From the NCBI GenBank assembly GCA_037893225.1, contig JAZGUH010000618.1:248001-312000 (forward strand): a DNA stretch of 64,000 nucleotides, written 5' to 3'. Position 1 is the first letter of the stretch. Each line of letters starts with the position of its first letter. Shown here one piece after another: positions 13,201 to 25,200 of this stretch. The DNA comes from Hippasteria phrygiana (taxonomy: Eukaryota; Echinodermata; Asteroidea; Valvatida; Goniasteridae). The notes beneath the pieces were generated by a model. That model did not search any database. It worked only from the letters and a program-made list of their open reading frames with translations, and was not told the DNA's origin. A program made the translations under genes and the position numbers.

Positions 13201-16200
13201 GGGGGTAGTTGTGCACGGAGCCCATACCATACCTTTAAATTATTACACGTTATGTTATCCCTATTCTTCTTTGGTTCACCAGGAGCAATGGTGGCAATTT
13301 TGAAGGTTTCTTTTTTCTTGAGATTCTTAATTTGAAAAGCGAACCCAAATTCAGATCATAAACAGGCTGTTGGGATATGGAGTTGATTTCTTGTTTGTTT
13401 CATTTTAGATGCCTTCACGCACATGGCAACAAGTAATGGTGCACAGGTGAGTATTGCGTTGGTGAGTCAGTTGAGATAGTTTAATTCACAACAGATTTGG
13501 CCTTTAAGTTGCTCCGACTTATTATTTTTATTTCAAGGTAATTTGAAGGTGTGCGCATTCTGGGCGTGGCTACATGGTTTGAATGATAGCCCATTTGGTA
13601 ACCTAAGGAAAAGTAGTTTCCACCTCCCCCCCCCCCCCCCCCCCCCTCCCTAAAAAAAGAAAAAAACAAGCACGAATTCGTGCAGGAGCCAGATTGTTGT
13701 TGACTTGCATGTGTGAGAGTTTCGTCAAGAAAACTGTCACGTGACTAAACAAATTTGGCACAAGAAGAATAACGCTAAGCATTTATAGAGCCCCGTCTGC
13801 AATGCGACGCGGCTAAAAACAAAAAGTTGTGTAGTTGTGGGTTTTTGGGGGTTATTTTGCATTATACCTATACCATTTGTGTTGTTGCTTTTCAGGAAAG
13901 TAAGATTGTAGGAGGTTCAATGCAGGTTTCTGAACGGATAGCTGATATTCTTGGCTCAGGTAAGGCCAAATTATTAGTCAAACTACAAGCTACACATATT
14001 AAATGGAATTGTAAGTTAAGACATGACAAGAAATCTTTGCACCTTGCAGAGTTGTAACTCTCTCGTGTCAATTTGGCTTGCTGCTTGACTGTGTAGATTT
14101 AGGCTGTAAATTTGGTGAGCTAAAGTTTTTATGACTACTGACAATAAACATGCAGTGCAGAGAGACAAAAAGGTTGGGTTCATAATCTGGACCAGTGTTG
14201 GACTGACATACATGAACCCTTTTAGCCCTCCACTGGGGATTGTTGCAAGTTTTAAATGAGAATACTGAAAATGAGTTAAACTGCTGCAAACTGCTAACTG
14301 ACTGGATGACCTGAAATATACAAATTAAAAAGGTTAGCTGCCATAATGTTTTTCGAACTTTAAGTAAGTTCTTTCTCAAAGGCAAAGAGAGAAACTGACT
14401 CGGTAATTTGAATGAATTGTTTGATGATATTATCAGTTTAAGAAGTTGTATCCTCAATAAATGATCCCCACAATGTCGCTTCCCATGTTGTATCGTAAAG
14501 TTAGGGTGTGATGATCCCTAGCTGTAAAGCATTATGGGGTTATGCCTTCTTGCTAGCGCCCCCCCGAACAAGGACACTGACAATTTGAGAGACCGCCAAC
14601 ATAGGGCAAGATGGCTCAGTTGGTAGAGCACCAGTATGCTATTCTGGAAGTGGCAGGTTCAAATCTCCTGCCAGTTTTCTTTGTTGACTTAGAAAATTTA
14701 TAAGGAATGTTAATGGAAAGTGCTCAAAACAAGGATAAGTGTAGATGCCGCTTTCACAGAATATTTTCTTACTCTTGTGCAGATCATGTGATGCTTAACA
14801 AACCTGTTTCCAAGGTTACTCAGAACAATGATGACACCGTCACCGTAGCAACCCTGAGTGGACACAGCTACAGCTGTTCATTTGTTATCAGTGCCATCCC
14901 TCAAGCCCTGATTGGTCGAATTACATTCTCACCCCCACTGCCATCACTGCGGAACCAGGTACGAATTCGTCGCTTGGTGCCACCCTGGAAGGATAATAGA
15001 GGAGTTCAAACAGTCTGACTTAAACTCTTGAATATGGACGATGGCCATAGCCATGGTTGTTGTCTAGATGCGCATTCCTGTGCATACTCGATCCATTCAT
15101 GTTTCAACTATATTGTTCTTGAATGGGATTGTAATGAATAGATGGAGCTTTTTCAAACCGTAAACTTTCATTCACACGAAAGGGGGCTCCAACTCTATTC
15201 AGAGTGGTGCTGTGGCTACACAGCCTGTTCTTGGCATACCAGCCCACCCCCACCCCATCAATGACAGCTGGCCACAAGGGGTTTAATGGACAGTGATTGC
15301 CGCTAGCGGCGATATAATGAGCAGTACAACAGTCGCACCCTGTTGGTCCAAAATGTTGGGAATTTAGTTCCTATACGAATATAGAAACACTCATTTCACT
15401 TTGGGCTACGACTGGTCACACATTTTGTTTGATACATTTCATTGAATAATAATTGTATGTTTTTGCTTTTTCTGACCATCAGAGAGGGTCAGAGAAACTC
15501 AATTCTTCAAGATAAAAGCAGTGATTGTCTAATTTTGATGAAACAGCAATGAACATGGAATTTCATTTCATTTGTTTTCTCCCAATAAGCTAGTCCGGTA
15601 TCTCGAAGGTCAAAGGTTATTAGGGATAAAATTACTATTGCCAGAGGATGACACACTCATGAATATTGGGATGGCGAAACTACCTGTGTGTACTTACCTG
15701 AGTAGAATGAGCTCATTATATCAGCCAGCTGGGCATTAACCCTAACCTACCTAAATCCATCAAAATCCTTCCCCTGTTTCGGAGGATTTTGGCGGATTCA
15801 GGATACCTCCATATTGAAACCTGGGGGATTTTGATGGATTCAGGATTGTAAGTCGAGCGTTACTGCAGGATTTTGATGGATTCAGGATACCTTTTGTGTC
15901 TAGCACTAGGCATAAAAGGGGAGTTCGTCCTATGACGTTGATTTGTTTGCTGCCTGCAGCGACGACTTTTAGACAAATGGCACCAGCGGGCTATGCTGCG
16001 CTAGAGGGGACTTGATAAAAATAGCTCTCAAAAGTCACTTTTTGGTTTTGCAATACGCAATCTACATACAATTTTTAAAATGATGCAAACTTCTCTCGGC
16101 AATTAACAACATCTTTTAATACTGGTACCACAAAAAATGCATTTTGATACTGCAATTGATACCACTTTAAGACAATATGCAATGATCCCTTACTTGGAAC

Positions 16201-19200
16201 CTCTTGATTGTTAATTGATTGATTTTTCCATCTATCACAGCAAATGAAAACAGTGCACAGGGTGATGCATAGAGGAAACTTGCATTGGTGTCCGTTTAAC
16301 TCCCCCAGTAATTGCTGTAATATCTTATGGTTCCTGCACATCTATGGTCATGCTAGTCTTTGTTTTGGTTTCTAGCTTATACAGCGTATTCCCATGGGAT
16401 CCTGCATCAAGGTGCTCTTATACTACAAAACACCTTTTTGGAGGAATTTGGGTAAGACAAATGTATTACGTATTTATTTACACATTTCCAGATTATAAGA
16501 ACATAAACTGAACTTTAATGGATGACATGAACTTGTCTTAGGAGATTAAGAGTCAGAGTTGTAGTCAAGTCTTCACAAGTCTTCATAAGTCACATCACAA
16601 GTCACTTTACAATTCTGGTCTCAAGCCTTGTAACAAGCTATTCAAATACACTTTATAACAAAAGCATTCCTTTGTCATTGTTCATCCTAAGTAGCTTGTG
16701 ATCTGACTTGTGATCTGACTTGTGATCTGACTTGTGATCTGACTTGTGATCTGACTTGTGATCCGACTTGTGATCCGACTTGTGATCCGGCTTGTGATCC
16801 GGCTTGTGATCCGGCTTGTGATCCGGCTTGTGATCCGGCTTGTGATCCGACTTTTGATCCGACTTTTGATCCGACTTGTGATCCGACTTGTGATCCGACT
16901 TGTGATCCGACTTTTGATCCGACTTGTGATCCGACTTTTGATCCGACTTTTGATCCGACTTTTGATCCGACTTGTGATCCGACTTTTGATCCGACTTGTG
17001 ATCCGACTTGTGATCCGACTTGTGATCCGACTTGTGATCCGACTTGTGATCCGACTTTTGATCCGACCTTTTTATCCGACTTTTTGATCTGACTTTTTGA
17101 TCCGACTTTTTGATCCGACTTTTTGATCCGACTTTTTGATCCGACTTTTTGATCCGACTTTTTGATCCGACTTTTGATCTGACTTGTGACTGACTTGATT
17201 ACAACTCTGGTAAGAGTTGAAACAAATGTAATTTGTGTGGGTTTTTTCCTCTCTGATGTCAGATTTTTGTGGGGATTTGTGGGGTACTGACCTGATGGCT
17301 GAAGCTCATGACGACACTAAACCAGATGGATCCTATCCTGCCTTAGTTGGGTAAGAGATTAATCTCTTGTGGTTTAACCCCTTGTGTCTGGCTGGTATGC
17401 AAAGAACAGGCTGTGCAGCCAAGCTTAAATGCAAACAATAGGCACCACACTAAATAGAGTGGTCCTATTCATTGCACTTGGAGCCCCCCCCCCCCCCCCC
17501 CTTTGTGTGAATAAAAGCTTTCATTACACTCCCATTCAAGAACAATATAGTTGAAACATGTGGCAAAATTTGAAAAATGAGTTATATACACAGTTGAATT
17601 TGTCGCATCCTGAGCTTTAATTCCGTGTGGGTTTGATCCCTGTGGCATTTTGTGTTCTCAAGATATCTTTACATTAGTATACTCATATTTTCCAATTTAA
17701 TGGAAACGTGTTTAGAGATATAGCCCGTTAAACACAAAAGTGCAAAGAAATGAGATAGAAGTAATTTCTATCAACATTTATTTGTTCATCTTTATTCGTC
17801 AATATTAATCTTTCTGAAAATATATTATGAAAATATAGATAAATAGAAGCCTCTTCACATAGAACAGCCCTGTGTTTGTTTTCACATAGTGCGACATAAT
17901 ACCCTTTTTTGTAGAGCGGGTCACATACGACAGCCGGCTAGGTGGTCATCCGTATTCAAGATGGTAAGTGCTGGGCCTATGTTGGATTCCGCCCTTATGG
18001 TCTGCATTAGCTTTGCTTTTCACCATCTCAAGAAATGTATCTTTGTACCCGTGTTCAGATTCTTAAATGCAGATAATGCCAGAAAGTACTGCACAGAAAC
18101 TCCAGAGAAAAGGTAAGATCCTTATACTAGAGTTGTATTCGAGTCCCTGCAAGTCCCTGGAAGTCCTTTCACAAGTCCCTGCAAGTCCCTGGAAGTCCAT
18201 CACAAGCCCTCCAGTCCTAATTCTAATCACAAGCTATTCAAATGAGCTTTGACAAAGGCATTTCTTTGTCATTGTTCATTGGGTTACTTGTGACTGGCTT
18301 TATGAAAGGACTTCTGACTGGGTTTGCGAAAGGACTTCTGAAAGGACTTGCAGGGACTCGAATACAACTCTGCCTTATACAGCGATTAATTTGCTTGTCC
18401 ATACTCTTTGTCCGTACTCTTTGTCCGTACTCTTTGTCCGTACTCTTTGTCCGTACTCTTTGTCCGTACTCTTTGTCCGTACTCTTTGTCCGTACTCTTT
18501 GTCCGTACTCTTTGTCCGTACTCTTTGTCCGTACTCTTTGTCCGTACTCTTTGTCCGTACTCTTTGTCTGTATTCTTTGTTCTCCCTAAAAGCTGATGCC
18601 CAGTCAATTTCTTTTCTGATTTAGTTTGTGACATTAGGGGAGACTGGGGCAACCCCAAAGATCTGCATTTGGCTTATACAAAAAAAGCCAGCTAAAGACA
18701 AAGGTGCACATGCTCTGGTGAAAAATGTGAATTTTAACTTCAAAAGTGAAACTTCACTGAGATAAGTGCATAGTATCAATTTTATTTCTTCTAATCCATG
18801 GATAGCAGAGTTGTAGTCGAGTCCCTGCAAGTCCTTTCACAAGTCCTTTCGCAAGTCCAGTCAGAAGTCCTTTCATAAAGCCGGTCTCAAGTAACTGGAT
18901 GAACAATGACAAAGGAATGCCTTTGTCAAAGCTCATTTGAATAGCTTGTGATTGGGATTAGGACTGGAGGACTTGTGATGGACTTGCCGGGACTTGCAGG
19001 GACTAGTGATGGACTTGACTACATCCCTGATGGCTGGCATGAAATAGCTGATGGATTGGGCTGTTATCGTTAAGACTTTTATGTGCTGAACACGTGTCAA
19101 AATGGCACACTTAGCCAATGACGTTAAAAGGGTACATGTAGGGTGGGCAAGTTGAGCCAGTGAAAGTGGGACAAGTTGAGCTCACATTCTTATTTGAATT

Positions 19201-22200
19201 ATGGTAAGTTTTTAGTGTTTAAAGTGAAGATTCTTTTATGGATGAAAAAACACTGAAGTTTGGTTTCTTGTTGATATCAGAACGTTAAACGAACCCGTAA
19301 TGATCTTGATACAACAGGCGCATGCAAAAAAAATGTCGATCGGGCATTCTATATTATACAACACCTGAATAAATCCCAGCCATCCGATTGGTTGATCGTC
19401 GATCACGTGCATTGAATTATTCGACCCATCACACGACGCGAACCCGCACCGCCCAAAATGTTCTATCACATGGTTCTATCAAACGGTGCGCGTGCATTGA
19501 TAGAACCAAATGAACTTCCCTAATTTCACGATCACTACGATGGCGCTACAACATGGCGGCCGAGTTTCCCGAACTGCCGCGGTTTGTTCTCCTAACAGAC
19601 TCATAGGCGATGCTGACGCTCCAAATACAAAGAGACAAATCAAATATGCAGTGAAACGATTAGATGAATTTGCAAGACACGCAGGAACAACAATTGAAGC
19701 TTTAACTGATTCGGAACTCGACAATTTGTTTTCGCGGTTTTATGCGGGACTGAGAAGGTAAACGGCACGTTGTAACGCTACACCAAGAAATCCATGCATG
19801 CAATCTGTCGGATTTATTCAGGCATTGTATAAAACAAATAATGAATGTTTCACATTCGTGCAATGGTAAGAATAATTTCGCCTCGTGGAATGGAACATTC
19901 AATCTGTCACCTCATGAAATTATTCTGACCATCGCACTCATAAACATTCATTATTTGTATACTATCGAATAATCGAATACTAAATTATTCGTAAATGAAC
20001 AGCCCTAGCGCCCTCTGATGTCGCGTGTTTACATTGTGTTTTGCATAATCGCAGGTCAGATCGCCTTTGAATCATCTGACCTTTCATGTCACTCCTTAAC
20101 CAAAATCTGCGCAAAACACGATGCGTGCACATACTGCCGGACACATTTCAATATAGGGCAGTTTAGATTTAAAGAAAGGGGACATGCTCTATGTTGCCAC
20201 TAACTTTGATGAGTGCTGTGACTATGCTACACTCAGATTGCATTCAAACCCACATCATCATTAGATAGATATGTTATTTTGCTTCAACTGATTTCAATAA
20301 CCTTAATGGCTAAAGTTTTTGTTTTGTTTTTAGAGCGAATATGGTGGCAGGATTCTACTCCAGAGTTTTCAAATCGGACGAAGCACTTCATGTGAGTTTA
20401 AATGAGCATTGTTTATAATGAACTCTCTGTCCATATGTAATTAAAGTACCTTCCAGTTTCTCACAAATAATCTTTACCCATGGTCTACAGGGTAAACCGA
20501 GCCCAAATATTTCACTTAAAGATTGGGGCATATCATGCAGGGGTTTTTGTACTGAAAGAATGCTTAAAAGTTACAAATTTATGCTTTAATAAACACTTGC
20601 GCAACCAAAGTGCGAAGGGCACTATTTAATTCAAACAGTCTAACTTTTCTGAACCAAACTAGCATCCCCAAAATTATTTCCGTCAGTGATTTTCTGATAA
20701 ACGGCTCATGTTTAAGGGATGGTCGTGTACATTATTATATTCTTCTTTTGAATGATCATTCCAACCATAGCAATTTGAGGACGCATGCATTTTGCAGCCC
20801 AATTGGGCAGCCTCCAAGGTAATGTGTCCGGTAACCCGGAGGTCGCAGGTTCGAATCCCGCTCCTGCCAGTTTCTTTGTTCACTTTGAAAATGTACTCTT
20901 TTTTAATTAACATATGGTGCAGTCATGACTACAGGACCATCATGTTATTAAAAAGTACTTTAGAATCTAACTTCAAGTTTAGGTCATTACATTTAGCCTT
21001 GACCAAGGCTGTCAAGCTTTAGTGTTCCAATGGGTGAGCGGCCGCTACACTTGTCCGGTACTCGTACTATACTTGCCAAGGCACAGCTAGCGCCGCGCAC
21101 ACTAGCCTCAACGATACGCTTGTGTCCTTTCTTTATGCCTAGCCTGCACGGATGTACGTATTGTACGCTCCACACATACATCCGTAAACAGTACGTATGT
21201 CCTACATGCCCAGTCCCCACCATACGTACATGTATGTATAGTCGAGGCGAATTGCTTATAAATGTGACCCGCTCTGAAAAAAGGTATATTATGTCGCAAA
21301 ACATGAAAATTGAGTTTTAAGTATGTTTGGAAAGCCTGCAATGTAAGCTTTCATTTGGTACATGATAAAGCTCCAAAGCCCTTTCCGTTCTGGAGATATC
21401 GCACTTTTGCATATGAATTAGTTCTATGGGGTTCAAATTGCACAACAGAGAAAACAGGCTGTGAAATATGTAGTTCTAATACAATGCAATGGAACAATGC
21501 ACTCTAAAAAGGTTATTTTTTCACTTTATTCACTGAAATCAACATTGTTGTGCACCAAACCTGAAACTTTAGATATTTAAGATATCATGAAAGACAAAAA
21601 ACAAAAAAATGAATTTTTATGAAAAATGTCACCCTCTTGGGTTGAAAGGGCCATTACACGTAAATGCATAGCGCGACTTATATCACCTTTTTCTGGAGCG
21701 GGTCACAAATGTGTTTTTTTTACATTTTCGGCCGAGCCAATCAAACTCCGTAAACTTTGACCCGAGATATGCATATTCATGTCAACATAGCTATGTGATT
21801 GTACTTATACGTACGCATTATGCAGTAGTAATCAATATTAATTTTTCTGTCAGCCATTATCCAATGAGAGAAGACTGTTTACCATAGCACGTACTAATTA
21901 TCATAGAGAGCAAAAACCGTTGCGTCAAGGCTGTCTTTCGCCTCGACTCTACGTGCAGGTTAGGCATAGAGAAAGGACACAAGAGGATCGTTAAGCTAGC
22001 GTACGTGTGGCACTAGGCGCGGCACTGGGTGCTGTGCCATGGCAAGTACATTACAACGAGCAGGCCTACGGTAGTGGCCGCTTGCTTAAAAAATAGGGAA
22101 CAAGCTTGACAGCCTTGGTCAAGGCTACATTAATTACATGTGGCTAGATCTTGGGCCCTTTTTTCCTACATAGTCGGATCCCTCAAATATTCAAGGCTTC

Positions 22201-25200
22201 AGATTGGCAATGCAGCTAGGCAATTAGTTAGAGCCGAGGCCGAAGCCGAGGTTTGAGAAATTGCCTTGGTAGATATGTCTGGCACCATGACTACCCCGAT
22301 GACAGACTGTGTGCATTTTAATCTGCATTAGCCTGTCGCCAGTGTGGAGCAGAACTGGATGGCTGAGCAGTACTCAGGAGGCTGTTACATGGGAGCCACT
22401 GCCCCAGGAGTTCTGACCACAATGGGCAAGTGAGTGTTTACTAATACTCATCTCGTCTTAGGACTCATGCTAGGACTCATGCATGAGACGAGTCCATGGT
22501 GTAAGATCTATGCTAATAAGCCTTTTGCGCGTTGATTTGCATAGATCCTTGTACCCCGTCTTCGCTCAATCTAAGATGCACAGCGTGCGCCGGTCGTGCC
22601 AGACTGATCATTATTATGCATGTCAGTACCATTGTTGCTAGACCACGTGATTCGGGGCAAGCCGCAATGTGGCGACGCGCGCACGGCCAGTGGTGGTTTC
22701 CCTGTCTGGTATCTGGAACTACCGCTGGGTGAAACAGCGCACGATAGAGATTGTCACCATTCTAAAACACAACAACCGCTCGAATCGTTACAGTACATGT
22801 TGTATGTTCTTCTCGAAACGTGGCCTATTTTTAGCAATTATAGTTTCTTTAATGGATACCAACTTCGAAGGTTGGAACGTGAAGAAACTGCAGAAATTTC
22901 TTCAAGAGAAAGGGGTTTCAATAACGGGTTACCTGAAGAAAGAACTGGTTGAACTGTGCAAGTGCGTGGCCAATCTGAAATTTACAACCGACCCGAATCT
23001 TTCAAGCCCCAACTTGAGGGAGACTCTTGACAAAAGATTGAAAGATGCTGGCTGCACATTTTCCGACCCATTTAATCTTCCTGGATTCACGAAGGATTTC
23101 TCTAATATATATGAGATTTCGGACTATACGATGTCTTCAATTATTTCATTTGTTTTCGAGCGGATTACGACCGGCGAAAACTTATTCGTAAATATACAAA
23201 AACAATTTCTGCAAGACCAGTCACTTACGTAAAAACCGATAATGAGACCTTGCTCAACAGAATCTTTCTTCCTCCAACCTTTCCCACAAATAAAAGAAGA
23301 ATGGAAAGAGAGATTTTGTTGATGCCTTTAACAACCCCCACCCTCTCTACCCCCTAAACGAACTTTGACTCACTGCGGCTATTTCCTGAGATGATCAAAA
23401 AAATAAGATAAACTGATCATTCCTTGAATTTTTCCTGCACACACCGGTTCTTTCTTTCTTGCTATTTTCAAAATTTAGAAAGCACTTCATCTTGTAAAGA
23501 ACAAGAAGTTCAACCAAAATGAACAATCGGTTAACCAAGGCCCTGAAACAAAAAGTTCCATCACATTGACTCAAAATCATAACACAGTCTGCATGTATGA
23601 TTACGCCCCCTCCCAATAAAAACAAAAACAAAATTGTTCATCTCCACCGTGCTAGATGTCGAAGCTGGTATTGGGTCGGTGTAGTCATCTGTTGGCCCAT
23701 TGCCACCGACGAAATGTTTGGAGCAAATGTAAGTATTGTAAGTTACATTCTCCGCCGAAAAGTCTTTTCTGGAGCAGTTTTTATCCAACGGAGACACTTC
23801 TCACGGTTCGACTTCGGCTTCGGAAAGGGTATATCCACCAAACGCCATTCATGTGGGGACGGTCCGAAAAGCGTGAGTCGCTGTTGCATGTTCCGTAAGA
23901 ACAGTGCTTCTTCGCAGGCATTCTCAAGCACTAAATCTCACAAACTTTGTATTTTATGTTAATGTCTAGATTCTAACAATAACCAGTACTAGAGTCTGAC
24001 AAAATCTGCGTGGAAATTTATCGTTTTAAAGTGACAAGAAACGTATGAATCGCGTACATGTACTTCGATCACGGCAAGTGGACACGTATGCAATATGCAT
24101 TGACATTGTGTCTGCACGCGCGTATGCGAGAAAGCTTGCCCCGAATCACGTGTCGTGGCAACAATCACTACGCAGCGGGGTCAAAGTACGGGTCACTCGC
24201 AAAAGGCTTATTAAGACGTGTCCTAAGACTGATTTCAATAATACCCGCCATTAGCAAGATTTATTGAAAATGCTGTTTATCTATTTTTTTATGTATTGAA
24301 TGAGGATGTCCTTTCAATTGTAATGGTTAAGACATAATTTTTTTCAAAAATAATTTCTTAAAATGGCCGTCAGATTGTTTTGATCAACTTTTGTCATTAA
24401 GCAAAAACAAAAAAAGAAAGAAAAAAAGTAAATGTAGACCTACGTCACCTTTGTGTAATTCACTGTGCAAATCTGATTAACCCTAACCCTAGGCATTTTT
24501 GTCTCGCCTGAACGAAGTTAAAGTGGTTAAATTGGTCTTATGCAAAGTTGAAGTGCAATTGCAATCAAACTTGGGTCATGCATTCAATATTGCAACCTTT
24601 TAATGATGCTTGTGTAGGCTTGTGCGGTGTTTCGGTAAACTGATTTTTTTCCGGTTTTATAATTAAACCAATCACGTCCGGTTTTTGTTTTTTAAAAACC
24701 CTCAAAACCGTCTGCAACAATATTTCATTCATTTCAGAAAAAAAATGTCAAACAATACTTCCAAAACCACAAAGAAAAGATTACCGTACTTGTCTGAAGA
24801 ACACTGACATTTCCCGACTCATGAGGCTTATTCATTTCACGCATCGCAAGCGCAAGCCCATGCTGGACACAGCGCTTGCCCGCACATGCACACCACACAC
24901 TACACATGCCACATATGCGCTGCATGCAGGGCGGGCTGGCCAGCCGGCGGAAACGACCACTGGATTTACTATACTATACTCACGAGCTTGTGCGCGTCTA
25001 CGGTCTACGTCACAAATCTCATTAGACTTCGACCTAGTACTCTATTGGAAACACTCATATCGCTCACGTATTAAACGCGTCACGAAAATTGACAAACGGC
25101 CAATTGAACCAAATAAGAGCAAGTTCGAGTGGCGACCATTTGTCGACCACTGGTCGATTTTGCCTGGTACCCAACATGTATTTCGTATACAGGTTGCCAT

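Larger units (their letters stand above)
22514..24213. mobile_element. 1.7-kb DNA transposon relic with THAP and SAP-like exons
   Basis: TAATAAGCCTTTTGCG at 22514 is inverted as CGCAAAAGGCTTATTA ending at 24213. Further inward, CACGTGATTCGGGGCAAGC (about 22643) is inverted at about 24130-24155. One exon-like frame on each strand faces inward: SAP-like on plus (22852-23232) and THAP on minus (about 23590-23931). THAP transposase plus a SAP/YqaJ partner protein is the known content of ISL2EU elements, so this is probably a shortened ISL2EU-type copy. Confidence 0.5.

Noticed and set aside
16694..18580. CRISPR-like arrays
   Set aside because: Units are contiguous with no unique spacers, in a eukaryotic gene intron; they are minisatellites.
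24480..24492. Telomere-like CCCTAACCCTA
   Set aside because: Only about two units; also occurs as MITE ends elsewhere in the window.
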